Positions 1 through 7,540 of a stretch of DNA of 24,600 nucleotides are shown here, one piece after another. The stretch comes from JBGCEZ01 sp045106735. Its GTDB lineage: Bacteria; Planctomycetota; Phycisphaerae; Phycisphaerales; SM1A02. A program made the translations under genes and the position numbers. Position 1 is the first letter of the stretch; each line of letters starts with the position of its first letter. The DNA is taken from assembly GCA_045106735.1 (NCBI GenBank), contig JBGCEZ010000104.1, forward strand, positions 1-24,600. Direction: 5' to 3'. The notes under the pieces are model-generated. The model was not told the origin of the DNA. It ran no database searches and was given only the letters and a program-made list of their open reading frames with translations.

Positions 1-571
1 GGAGCGCGAGCGTGCCAAGCGCGAGCAGGCGACCCAGTATGCCAACGTGGTGGTGCCGGCCGAGATCGAGCAGCAGCGGATCGCGACCCTCGCGGAAGCG
101 GAGGCCGAGAAGGTCCGCCGCGAGCGGAAGGGTGAGGCCGATGGCCTGCGCTCCGTGATGGAGGCCGAAGCCGCCGGTGTGCAGGCCCAGTTGGCCGCCA
201 AGGCCGAGGGTTTCCGCCAGCTCATCGCCTCGACCGACAACAACCACGAGTTCACCAGTCTCATGATGATCATCGAGCAGCTGCCCGAATTGATCGCCGA
301 GCAGGTCAAGGCGGTGTCGAACCTCAAGATCGACAAGGTCACGGTCTGGGACGGCGGGCGTGGCGGCAGCGGCGGCGGCGGCAAGGGTGGAGCGGGCGGC
401 GGCACCGGCGGCGCAACCGCGGACTTCCTGGCCGGAATGATCGGCGCCCTGCCGCCGGTCCACGAACTCGCCCGCCAGGCCGGCATCGACCTGCCGGACG
501 CCCTGGGCCACGTCGCCGATCAGCGGGATGTGGTGGACGAGGCGCCAGATCGCGACGCGGCCACTGAATAG
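1..571 (+). CDS. Flotillin / SPFH-family protein, C-terminal part (5' end outside window)
   Basis: The frame is open from base 2, so the gene begins upstream of the window; about 189 residues are visible before the TAG at 569-571. The sequence starts with a charged Glu/Ala/Arg/Lys heptad-rich stretch (repeated AEAE, AAKAEG), the coiled coil typical of flotillins. It continues through a conserved-looking segment (LMMIIEQLPELIAEQ, then NLKIDKVTVWDGG), a glycine-rich linker (residues roughly 118-140 of the visible part) and a tail FLAGMIGALPPVHELARQAG resembling the flotillin C-terminus. Flotillins are membrane-associated scaffolds of bacterial lipid microdomains. The N-terminal membrane hairpin and SPFH domain are not in the window, so the assignment rests on the coiled coil and tail. 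A strong hairpin at 644-688 lies about 70 nt downstream and probably ends this transcript. An NfeD-like partner is often encoded beside flotillins; if present, it is upstream of the window. Confidence 0.85.
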   Translation, partial: ERERAKREQATQYANVVVPAEIEQQRIATLAEAEAEKVRRERKGEADGLRSVMEAEAAGVQAQLAAKAEGFRQLIASTDNNHEFTSLMMIIEQLPELIAEQVKAVSNLKIDKVTVWDGGRGGSGGGGKGGAGGGTGGATADFLAGMIGALPPVHELARQAGIDLPDALGHVADQRDVVDEAPDRDAATE

Positions 572-612
572 TCTGGCCACCCGATCGCCCGCAGGACGGA
601 CGACACCAGAAA

Positions 613-630
613 CTCGGCGTACCCGCCGAG
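613..630 (+). promoter_or_regulatory. Small hairpin in flotillin/hydrolase spacer
   Basis: CTCGGCG (613-619) and CGCCGAG (624-630) form a perfect 7-bp stem with a TACC loop. It lies 14 nt before a larger hairpin with a T-tract, so the two stems may form one folded leader or a composite termination region. It matches no riboswitch that I recognise. Confidence 0.4.
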
Positions 631-643
631 AGAATGACGCTTG

Positions 644-688
644 GAGGGTGCACGCCCGGGACCAACAGCCCGGGCGGCACCCTCTTTT
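644..688 (+). terminator. Rho-independent terminator-like hairpin, directly before the hydrolase RBS
   Basis: The outer arm 644-651 pairs with 677-684 (8 bp). After one bulged A (652), the inner arm 653-660 pairs with 669-676 (8 bp), leaving an 8-nt loop at 661-668; TTTT follows at 685-688. It most likely terminates the flotillin transcript. The Shine-Dalgarno of the next gene (GGAG at 691-694) begins two bases after the T-tract. If the hydrolase promoter lies upstream of the hairpin, the hairpin is therefore in its leader and could attenuate expression. Confidence 0.7.
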
Positions 689-700
689 CGGAGCCCCCCA

Positions 701-2185
701 ATGCTGCATCCACGGTTCGCCACCCTGCTTCTCGTGGCTGCCCTCTCGGCCCCATTGGCCCCCACGCCCATGGCCAACCGCGCCGCGGCCGCCGCACCCC
801 CGCCCGACGCCCGCACGGCCGCGGTGGAAGCAGCGATCCAACCGGCCCTGGTCATCGCCGGCGTCGAATCGAAGACGCCGGCGCTCGCGCAGCGCATGGA
901 CGAGCTTGGCGTCCCGGCGGTGAGCGTCGTCGTCATCGAAGATGGAAGGATCGCGTGGACCCACGCCTGGGGCGTGGCCGATCTCGAATCCGGGCGACGC
1001 GCAACGCCGAACACGCTCTTCCAGGCGGCGTCGATCAGCAAGCCGGTCGCGGCGATGGTCGCCCTCGCCCACGTCGATGCCGGCACCCTCTCTCTTGATG
1101 ACGACGTGCAGACCGCGCTCCGCGCCTGGACCCTCCCGGCCGCGCCGTCGGCCGACTGGCCCGCACCCACGTTGCGTCAACTCCTGAGCCATTCGGCCGG
1201 CCTCAACGTGCACGGATTCCCAGGCTTTGGGCCGAGTGCCGACGTGCCCAGCGCCGCCGGCATCCTCCGCGGTGAAGGCAACACCGAGGCCGTGCGCCTC
1301 ATGGCCAAGCCCGGATCGCAGTTCAGCTACTCCGGCGGCGGCTACACCGTGATGCAGCAGATGATCGAGGACGCCACCGGACTCGACTTTGCCGACGCCG
1401 CGTCGACCACCGTGCTCGAACCGCTGGGCATGTCGGCCAGCCGCTTCGCCCAACCGTTGCCGGCCGACGTCCGCGCATCCGCCGCGACTGGCTACTGGGA
1501 CGTGGATCGCCCGGTCGACGGCGGCGCCCATACCTACCCGCAGCTCGCCGCCGCCGGACTCTGGACCACGCCGAGCGACCTGGCCCGTTGGCTCGTCTCC
1601 GTCGTCAACGCCCGGCGTGGCGGTGAACATCCGGTGCTCGCTTCGGCGACCCTGAACGCCATGCTGCAGCCCGGATTGGACGGCTGGGGACTGGGCCTCG
1701 AGACCAGCGACGACGGCACGCGCATCAGCCACGGCGGAGCCAACGAAGGATTCCGGTGCTGGATGACGCTGTCGCTGGCGACCGGCAACGGGCTGGTGGT
1801 CATGACGAACTCGGACGGCGGCGGACGATTGGCCCGCGAGGTCGCGCTGACCGTCGACCGGGTCCACGGCTGGGACATGCTCTCGCCGACGGTGAGAACA
1901 GTCGCGACGGTCCCGATGGAGACCCTGGACGCCCTGGCCGGCGAGTACCGCGCGGAGGGCTGGGGCTCGGCCACCATCACCCGGCGCGGCCGCGAGCTCT
2001 ACGCCGTCCCCACGTGGGACGAGCCCACGCGGCTCCTGCCGGAGTCGGCCACACAGTTCTTTCTGCCCGACTCGGGGATGACCGTGCGGTTCATTCGGGA
2101 AAATGACGTCCCGGATGGCCGGGTGCTCGCGGCCGTGTTCGGATCCTGGCGGTTCGACCGCGTGCCCGATCGCGTCGAACCCTGA
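701..2185 (+). CDS. Secreted serine beta-lactamase-like hydrolase (class C / esterase family)
   Basis: A 494-residue protein if translation starts at ATG 701, which has GGAG eight bases upstream and yields a clean signal peptide (hydrophobic core about residues 7-20, alanine-rich cleavage region near 28-31). An in-frame TTG at 641 lies ahead of the terminator hairpin and is unlikely to be used. The beta-lactamase/transpeptidase-fold motifs are in order: S111-I-S-K114 (nucleophile and general base), Y210-S-G, and H344-G-G in place of the K-T-G triad. The last roughly 95 residues after the catalytic domain form a beta-rich extension beginning near LDALAGEY, as seen in many family members with a DUF3471-like tail. 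The family includes class C beta-lactamases, D-aminopeptidases, peptidoglycan-processing enzymes and esterases, so the substrate cannot be assigned. The HGG form of the third motif argues for esterase/peptidase-like activity over antibiotic resistance. The protein probably acts outside the cytoplasm. Confidence 0.87.
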   Translation: MLHPRFATLLLVAALSAPLAPTPMANRAAAAAPPPDARTAAVEAAIQPALVIAGVESKTPALAQRMDELGVPAVSVVVIEDGRIAWTHAWGVADLESGRRATPNTLFQAASISKPVAAMVALAHVDAGTLSLDDDVQTALRAWTLPAAPSADWPAPTLRQLLSHSAGLNVHGFPGFGPSADVPSAAGILRGEGNTEAVRLMAKPGSQFSYSGGGYTVMQQMIEDATGLDFADAASTTVLEPLGMSASRFAQPLPADVRASAATGYWDVDRPVDGGAHTYPQLAAAGLWTTPSDLARWLVSVVNARRGGEHPVLASATLNAMLQPGLDGWGLGLETSDDGTRISHGGANEGFRCWMTLSLATGNGLVVMTNSDGGGRLAREVALTVDRVHGWDMLSPTVRTVATVPMETLDALAGEYRAEGWGSATITRRGRELYAVPTWDEPTRLLPESATQFFLPDSGMTVRFIRENDVPDGRVLAAVFGSWRFDRVPDRVEP

Positions 2186-2314
2186 GGCCGGTCGGCCTCG
2201 CCGGAGGCTCGAGCGGAAGCGGTTCGCCGGAATTCTGGACGGCGTGGCCGCGTCGTGCGTGTCCCCAGTGTCCTGCCTGCGAATCGGTTCGCTGAACGAG
2301 CATTCTGCTGCACT

Positions 2315-2377
2315 GCTGGACGACAGAACTGCTGGACGACAGAACTACAGACCTACACAACTGCAGAACTGCAGAAC
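2315..2377 (+). repeat. Short tandem repeats (16-nt x2, then 8-nt x2) after the hydrolase gene
   Basis: GCTGGACGACAGAACT occurs twice without a gap (2315-2330, 2331-2346). After 12 nt, AACTGCAG occurs twice (2359-2366, 2367-2374) plus AAC. The array starts 130 nt after the hydrolase stop and ends 46 nt before the next start. The rest of the 237-nt spacer shows no convincing hairpin, gene or promoter. Confidence 0.85.
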
Positions 2378-2422
2378 GCCCGATCCTTCGACCCGTCATC
2401 CCGCCCGCCCGGAAGCCGCCGC

Positions 2423-4507
2423 ATGCCCGCATCGACCTCGCCAGAACCGCCGACGACGACGACCACTCGCTGGGGGGCACTGGGCCGCCCGGCGCTCGCC
2501 ATGGTGCTCGCCGTCGTCCTGGGCGGCTCGGCGACCGCGTGCAGTGATGCCAGCGTTCCCGGCTCACCGGCCGCCCAAGTGGCCACCGCGCCGTCTCCGT
2601 CCCAGGCCCCGTCACTGCCCCCGTCTCAGCCCTCGTCCCAGCCCCCGTCCCCGGCCCCGTCGCAGACCCCGTCTCAGTCTCCGTCCGCCCCCGAGTCGAT
2701 CGACCTGCAGTTCAACGTCACCCCTGGCCTCAGCTGGACCTTCGACGTCGAAGTCAACACGGTCTTCGACATGCGCATGATCGGCGGCGGGCAATCGGCC
2801 GACCGAAACGATCGGGGCCGCGACATCCAGCGGGGCCGGATCATGGTCGAGGCGTCCAGCGGCGGCCGGGCGACCCAAGCGCGCGTCGACTTCGATCCGT
2901 CGTGCGGCATGACGGCGACGTCCGCCGATGGTTCCCGCGAGACCGTCCCGTTCGCCCTGGCCGGTCGCTCCGTCCGCGTGACCATCGACGACCGTCGCAT
3001 CCAAGACGTGGCGGCCATGGACAACCGGCCGATTCCCACGCTCACCCCCGCCGAACGCAACACGATCGCCCAACTCGTCACCTTCGATCCGGCGGTGCTG
3101 CCGGGTCGGCCGATTCGCGTTGGCGATGCGTGGACGAGCACCGAATCGCCCTCGCCGCACGTGCCGGGCCCGCGCGTCGACTTTGAGCTTCGCCTGGCCG
3201 GGCTGAACATGCGGCCGGACGGCGCCGTCGCTGAACTGGACCTCAACGGCACGCTGACCAGCGTCGACCCGAATCAGCCGTTTCGAGGCACGGTCTCCGG
3301 CCGGATCAACGTGGACGTGGCCACCGGACTGCCGCGCGAGACGCGCACCGTCGCCGACCTCAACTTGGACGGCGACGTGACACAGAACGGCGTGGCGATC
3401 CAAGTCCGCGGGACGGGTCGGTCGGAGCGCCGGGTGACGATCCAGATCGGCGATTCGTCCGCCGTTGCCGCGGGCAATCCACTCGGGCGTGGCCCGGCCA
3501 ATCCCACGAGTCCGGCCCGTCCCACGAATCCGGCCGATCCGGATGCGGCACGGCAAAGCGAGCATCCGCGCGGCGCCCCGCCGGCCGTGGCCACCGATCC
3601 CGCCCTGGCTGAGGCGACCAAGGACTGGAAGACGTTTCGCCACCCCGCCGGCGGGACGTTCCGCCACCCCGCCGACTGGACCCTGCAGACCACCCCGCAG
3701 GGGCTCATCATCACGCCGGCGGACGCCCGGCCGAATGAGGAAGTCCTCATTGGCTTGGCCGCATCCGCCCGCGGCCACACCGACCCGATGTCCCCCGCCC
3801 TGGCCGCCGAACTCGACACCTTGATCTCGACGACGCTGCCCGGCCTCCGACGGAGTCGGCCGCCAACCGCGATCACCACGGCGAACACGGCGAACACGGC
3901 GACATCGACGCCGAAAAGGATGACGATTGGTTCGCGTCACCACTACGACGGCATCGGCCCGGATGGACGAGCCATCCAGTGCGAAGTGTTCGTCAAACTG
4001 TCCGGGGGCACCGTCGCCGGCTTCTCGCTCGCGGGGTTCAACGACCGGGTGAACGCGCGGGCCCCGGTTGTCGAACGCATGTTTCGCACGATCGCGATGC
4101 CGTCGATGGGTGCTCCCGCGGGCGCACCGGGCGGGACCACCACCCGCGGCGGTGATGCCCGGCTCGTCGGCATGTTCCGCGGCGAAACGATTTCCACGGG
4201 CGAGGTCTACGTGAACACGCAGCTCGTCTACGCCATCAATGCCAACGGCACGCTGTTGTACGGCGCGCAGTCGGCCATGAGCACATCCGAACGCGGCCCC
4301 AGCGGGAACGTCGAATGGTCGGCCGACGGCGTGACCGACGGGAGCGTTCGGCGTGGTCAGTGGTCGACATCTGGTTGGCGGCTCACGGTCGATTGGCGAG
4401 GCGGCGGACGATCCGTCTTTCGTTATGGATTTGAGCCAGATGGATCACTGGTGCTGCGGAATCCGACCAACGGAAAGCTGATCAACTTCTTTCCGCGCGT
4501 GCGGTAG
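2423..4507 (+). CDS. Probable lipoprotein or secreted protein of unknown function with Pro/Ser/Gln linker
   Basis: ATG 2423 gives 694 residues; the frame is open to 2255 but that extension has no signal and covers the spacer repeats. The N-terminus has a Pro/Thr stretch, an R16...R22 charge, a hydrophobic segment (23-35) and a Cys at 40 after Ala-Thr-Ala. This suggests a lipoprotein, although the lipobox has Ala rather than Leu at -3. Residues 57-92 are a low-complexity Pro/Ser/Gln linker. Residues 95-340 form a beta-rich domain starting L-Q-F-N-V-T-P-G-L-S-W-T-F-D-V, resembling the DUF6263-type proteins of planctomycetes (a family impression, not a search result). Residues 404-418 carry a duplicated FRHPA motif leading into a domain with an HPADW start. 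The last about 110 residues look like another beta-rich domain. It is flanked by two exported proteins on the same strand; no function is claimed. Confidence 0.75.
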   Translation: MPASTSPEPPTTTTTRWGALGRPALAMVLAVVLGGSATACSDASVPGSPAAQVATAPSPSQAPSLPPSQPSSQPPSPAPSQTPSQSPSAPESIDLQFNVTPGLSWTFDVEVNTVFDMRMIGGGQSADRNDRGRDIQRGRIMVEASSGGRATQARVDFDPSCGMTATSADGSRETVPFALAGRSVRVTIDDRRIQDVAAMDNRPIPTLTPAERNTIAQLVTFDPAVLPGRPIRVGDAWTSTESPSPHVPGPRVDFELRLAGLNMRPDGAVAELDLNGTLTSVDPNQPFRGTVSGRINVDVATGLPRETRTVADLNLDGDVTQNGVAIQVRGTGRSERRVTIQIGDSSAVAAGNPLGRGPANPTSPARPTNPADPDAARQSEHPRGAPPAVATDPALAEATKDWKTFRHPAGGTFRHPADWTLQTTPQGLIITPADARPNEEVLIGLAASARGHTDPMSPALAAELDTLISTTLPGLRRSRPPTAITTANTANTATSTPKRMTIGSRHHYDGIGPDGRAIQCEVFVKLSGGTVAGFSLAGFNDRVNARAPVVERMFRTIAMPSMGAPAGAPGGTTTRGGDARLVGMFRGETISTGEVYVNTQLVYAINANGTLLYGAQSAMSTSERGPSGNVEWSADGVTDGSVRRGQWSTSGWRLTVDWRGGGRSVFRYGFEPDGSLVLRNPTNGKLINFFPRVR
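3632..3679 (+). repeat. In-frame 24-nt tandem duplication inside the lipoprotein gene
   Basis: 3632-3655 and 3656-3679 are adjacent near-identical 24-nt units, each encoding T-F-R-H-P-A plus two further residues. The unit length keeps the frame. Only a few bases differ, so the duplication is fairly recent. Nearby 3882-3908 holds three nonamers of the ACGGCGAAC type, also in frame. Confidence 0.8.
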
Positions 4508-4585
4508 GGCCAGTGGAGAGCGGCCGCGGCGCACGCGAAAGGGACACCTCCATCGGCATCGATGGCCCTCGCCCCAGGCCTGCCC

Positions 4586-4614
4586 TTGACTTCCGTCGCC
4601 CAGAACGCGACCCT
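4586..4614 (+). promoter_or_regulatory. Candidate sigma-70-type promoter for the dockerin protein gene
   Basis: TTGACT (4586-4591), a 17-nt spacer and GACCCT (4609-4614). The -35 is good and the -10 keeps A at position 2 and T at position 6, like the other GC-rich -10 boxes in this window. It would start transcription near 4621, leaving a leader of about 33 nt before ATG 4654. Confidence 0.45.
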
Positions 4615-4653
4615 CGACGGCCGCGCACGTTTGCCGCCTTTTCGGAGCCCGCC

Positions 4654-5619
4654 ATGTCCTGCCGTTCGACCCGATCATTGCCCGTAGCGGCCGCGCTGAC
4701 GACCGCGTTCGCCGGTTCGGCCACCGCCCTGGCTGGCCCACCGCCGGTCAACACCGTCTCCGTCGGCATGTTTCAATTGGACGAAGCGACGGTTGGCGTT
4801 CCGTGGGCGGTCACGGTGATCGTCGAGGTCGACTCGGTGGATGGCGTGAGCGGCGTCACCGTTGATGTTCCCACGGGGCCGGATCTCGTCTTGCTCGATG
4901 CCGACGGCAGTTGGTCAACCACGGTCATCTTCACGTCGTTCGCCGAGATGCTGGCATTCACGCCCGGCGACTGGACCGTGTCGGTGGCCGGATCGTCGCC
5001 GAGTACGTCGGCGTTCAGCCTGAGTGTGTCCGACTTGGCCGATGGAGACTTCTTCAACGCGCCGGAATTCGTCAGCCCGCTCCCCGGCACGAACGTGCCG
5101 GCCAACTCGGGATTGAGCTGGATCGACCCGACCGACGGCGCGGACCCCGATGCCATCGCCATCGAACTCAACAGCGACAACCAGCAGCAACTCGTCGATT
5201 CGTTCGCCGGCCCGATCACCACCGACAGTACTTCGTGGCTGCCGCCGATCGACTTCGAGATCGGCGTGCTGAACATCGCGGGACTGTTCTATCTGAACTA
5301 CGGCGGACCGATCGCCGCCACGCCCCTCGTCGTCACCGGCGGCACGATCGCATGGGATGACGCGCCGATCACGCCCAAGGGGTACCCCGCCACCACGCCG
5401 CGGTTCACCTACGGCAGCGCGAACGTGACAAGCTTCTTCGCGTCAACCCCGACCACCATCCCCGGCGATGTCTCCGGCGATGGCGTGGTGAATTTCAGCG
5501 ATCTCACGCTCATCCTGGCCGCGTGGGGCCCGTGCGCCGGTTGCCCGGCCGACCTGACCGGCGATGACGTGGTCGACCTGACGGATCTGTTGACGGTGCT
5601 GAGCAACTGGGACGGGTAA
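4654..5619 (+). CDS. Secreted protein with C-terminal dockerin-like module
   Basis: ATG 4654 gives 321 residues and has GGAG (4644-4647) six bases upstream. The longer frame from 4513 lacks a signal sequence. Residues 1-27 are a signal peptide (hydrophobic core, cleavage likely after A-L-A). The middle is a Ser/Thr/Asp-rich beta-type region of about 240 residues without recognisable catalytic motifs. Residues 270-321 are a pair of dockerin type I-like calcium loops, G-D-V-S-G-D-G-V-V-N and A-D-L-T-G-D-D-V-V-D. They are joined by W-G-P-C-A-G-C-P, the arrangement common on exported planctomycete proteins. Dockerins bind Ca and in cellulosomes dock to cohesins; in planctomycetes the partner is generally unknown, so attachment or sorting is an inference. 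The gene is convergent with the ABC transporter operon. Confidence 0.85.
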   Translation: MSCRSTRSLPVAAALTTAFAGSATALAGPPPVNTVSVGMFQLDEATVGVPWAVTVIVEVDSVDGVSGVTVDVPTGPDLVLLDADGSWSTTVIFTSFAEMLAFTPGDWTVSVAGSSPSTSAFSLSVSDLADGDFFNAPEFVSPLPGTNVPANSGLSWIDPTDGADPDAIAIELNSDNQQQLVDSFAGPITTDSTSWLPPIDFEIGVLNIAGLFYLNYGGPIAATPLVVTGGTIAWDDAPITPKGYPATTPRFTYGSANVTSFFASTPTTIPGDVSGDGVVNFSDLTLILAAWGPCAGCPADLTGDDVVDLTDLLTVLSNWDG

Positions 5620-5668
5620 GGGCGAGTCGTCGCGGGCGAACGCAGAGCGGGCGGCCGTGCGCCGCGAT

Positions 5669-5712
5669 TCCGCCACAACTCTGCCGCAACTCCGCCGCAA
5701 CTCCGCCGCTAT
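5669..5712 (-). repeat. 11-nt tandem repeat overlapping the permease stop codon
   Basis: Four exact-length 11-mers on the plus strand, TCCGCCACAAC, TCTGCCGCAAC, TCCGCCGCAAC and TCCGCCGCTAT, at 5669, 5680, 5691 and 5702. The last contains the stop codon (5709-5711) of the minus-strand permease, so the array lies at the 3' end of the importer transcript. The convergent 89-nt spacer holds no hairpin with a T-tract. Confidence 0.85.
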
Positions 5713-6743
5713 GCCCGGGCCAAACGTCGGCGCACCCAGGCCGATGCCGCGTCTCCGGCGACCACGATGAGCGCCCCGGCGACGATGTACACCAGCAATT
5801 CGTCGTAGAAGCCGCGGGCCCGGGCGTCCCGCACCCACAGGCCGAGCGAGGCAAAGCCGAGCATGCCGAGGACCACCGACTCGCGGACGCAGGTTTCCCA
5901 GCGGTAGAAGAAGAACACCAGGCCGCGCGAGAAAATCGCTGGCCAGACGACCAGTCCGCCCACCGACCATCGCCCGGCCCCGGCGGCGAGCGCCACGCTG
6001 GCGGCGGCCGGATCCGAGTCGTCGATCACCTCGGCCATGAGGCGACCGAGAATGCCGACGTTGTGGATCGCGAGCGCGATCACCGCGGCCCACGGCCCCG
6101 GACCCATCAACACCAAGGCCAGGAACGCCAGCAGGTACTCGGGCACCGATCGAGCGAGCAAGAGTCCGGCGCGGACGAGGGTCCGCAGGACCGTCCACCG
6201 CGCCCCGCCGCGCCGCGGCACGCCGAATGGCCGCCCGCTGCCGAACGCACGCGAAGCCGCAACGCTCAATGGCCCCGCGGCCAAGCCGGCGAGCCCAATC
6301 GCCACGACCGCAATGCCGACGGTCAGCGCAGCGGCCGGTACGGTGCGCCGGATCAATCGCCCGGCCCACTCGGACATGGTCTCGCCGCCAGCGGTGGCCT
6401 TGGCGCCCCCGACACCTCCGGGTCCCCCGACACCTCCGAGACCCCCGGGTCCCCCGGAACCCCGGGAACTCCCAACGCCCTCCGCCGCCGATTCGCCCCC
6501 CGCCGCCTCCGCGCGAGCCGCCGCGCGAGCCGCCGCGGCCTCCGCCGCTTGGATCGGTCCCGGACGCAGCTCGCCCAGGAATCGCACGAAGTTTGCCGAC
6601 CGGCTTCCCCCGCCGCCCCCGGCTCCCCCCGCACCAAAGACCGTCCACGCGACCGCGGCGGCCATGGCCACGACCGCAAGCAGCAGGCTGATCCGCAGGA
6701 AGTGGTCCCGCGGCCGCCGACGCTGGAGCGATGCAACACTCAT
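5709..6743 (-). CDS. ABC transporter permease, PhnE-like, second of a pair
   Basis: Start ATG 6743 overlaps the stop of the upstream permease (ATGA), giving 344 residues; the frame is open further upstream but only inside that gene. It is a binding-protein-dependent transport inner-membrane component: TM1 at about residues 17-36, then several TM segments from about residue 137 to the end. The cytoplasmic EAA-type loop is recognisable as an A-E-V-I-D-D-S-D-P-A-A-A-S-V-A-L-A-A-G-A-G stretch. Between TM1 and TM2 lies an unusual insertion of about 95 residues, Ala/Arg/Glu-rich then glycine-rich (GGPGG, GGVGG), making the protein longer than the usual roughly 260-280. It should form a heterodimeric channel with the permease at 6740-7540. 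Position and overlap place it last in the importer operon. Confidence 0.85.
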   Translation of the reverse strand: MSVASLQRRRPRDHFLRISLLLAVVAMAAAVAWTVFGAGGAGGGGGSRSANFVRFLGELRPGPIQAAEAAAARAAARAEAAGGESAAEGVGSSRGSGGPGGLGGVGGPGGVGGAKATAGGETMSEWAGRLIRRTVPAAALTVGIAVVAIGLAGLAAGPLSVAASRAFGSGRPFGVPRRGGARWTVLRTLVRAGLLLARSVPEYLLAFLALVLMGPGPWAAVIALAIHNVGILGRLMAEVIDDSDPAAASVALAAGAGRWSVGGLVVWPAIFSRGLVFFFYRWETCVRESVVLGMLGFASLGLWVRDARARGFYDELLVYIVAGALIVVAGDAASAWVRRRLARA

Positions 6744-7540
6744 GCGGCCAACCGCCGGCGGACCGCGGCACTCCACCACTCGACGCCGATCGAGACGAGC
6801 ACCACGGCGTAGACCGCCGTCCACATCTCGCCGTATTGCGACGCGTTGAAGGCAGTGATGATCTCCGCCCCAAGCGTCGGCACGCCAAAGAAGCCGATGA
6901 CCGCCGCCGACCGGACCGCACACTCGAATCGGTAGAACGCGTACGCGATCAGCCCCGGCGCGGCGGCGGGCAAGATGCCCATCCCGAAGGCCAGCGAACG
7001 CGGCACGCCGGCGGCTCGCAAGACCCGCCCCGCCCGGTCATCCACCTCGTCGAGTTGCTCGCCGAAGACCTTCCCGAACGCCCCGGCAAACGGCAACGCG
7101 ATGGCCACCATGGCGACCCACGGCGGCGAGCCCACCGCCGCCAGCAACAGCGCGGCCCACAACAGCTCGTGGACCGAACGCAGGCCAGCGGACACCAAGC
7201 GAGCGGCCCGGCCGATCCATCGACGAAGCCGCGTCTCGCGTTCGGCGCGGCCCGTCGACCCCGCCACGCCCAGGCCAAATCCGGCAACCAGCGACAGGCC
7301 GAGCGCGGCGGCAGCAAAGACCACCGTCCGCCCCGCCGCTGCCGCCACGCGCCACAGAAGCGGCGGCGCATCCGACGGCACTTCGGTCTGATGCACCATC
7401 GCAGGCTGCACCGCGGCGGCCATCACTTCGCGGGCCAGTGCCCACGCTCCCGACGTCGGCACGGACGGGGGCCCGAGGGCCAGTGACCCAAGCACGGTCA
7501 CGATGATGATCGCGGCGACGATCGCCCGGCGCGACGCCAC
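6740..7540 (-). CDS. ABC transporter permease, PhnE-like, first of a pair
   Basis: GTG 7540 is the preferred start (266 residues) because it overlaps the ATPase stop by one base (TAGTG) and gives V/M-A-S-R-R followed directly by TM1 (A-I-V-A-A-I-I-I-V-T-V-L-G-S-L-A-L-G). Several TM segments follow. An EAA-like loop (G-R-V-L-R-A-A-G-V-P-R-S-L-A-F-G-M-G-I-L-P) then G-L-I-A-Y-A-F-Y-R-F-E is typical of PhnE-type permeases. It resembles its neighbour in the same topological features (both have Y-R-F-E or Y-R-W-E before a short hydrophobic stretch), so the pair arose by duplication. It ends in the ATGA overlap with the second permease. Confidence 0.87.
   Translation of the reverse strand: MASRRAIVAAIIIVTVLGSLALGPPSVPTSGAWALAREVMAAAVQPAMVHQTEVPSDAPPLLWRVAAAAGRTVVFAAAALGLSLVAGFGLGVAGSTGRAERETRLRRWIGRAARLVSAGLRSVHELLWAALLLAAVGSPPWVAMVAIALPFAGAFGKVFGEQLDEVDDRAGRVLRAAGVPRSLAFGMGILPAAAPGLIAYAFYRFECAVRSAAVIGFFGVPTLGAEIITAFNASQYGEMWTAVYAVVLVSIGVEWWSAAVRRRLAA

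Noticed and set aside
613..688. Known riboswitch class upstream of the hydrolase
   Set aside because: The two hairpins do not show the conserved core of any class I know (TPP, SAM, glycine, guanidine, cobalamin), so only the hairpins are reported.
2315..2377. CRISPR-like direct repeats
   Set aside because: Units are contiguous with no unique spacers; none of the arrays in the window has the repeat-spacer layout or neighbouring cas genes.
2612..3943. 443-codon open frame on the minus strand
   Set aside because: Antisense to the lipoprotein gene; composition is that of a shadow frame.
5443..6921. 492-codon open frame on the minus strand, alternative to the permease
   Set aside because: Different frame of the same strand; Arg/Gly-rich with no TM segments, whereas the chosen frame has permease helices and the ATGA overlap.
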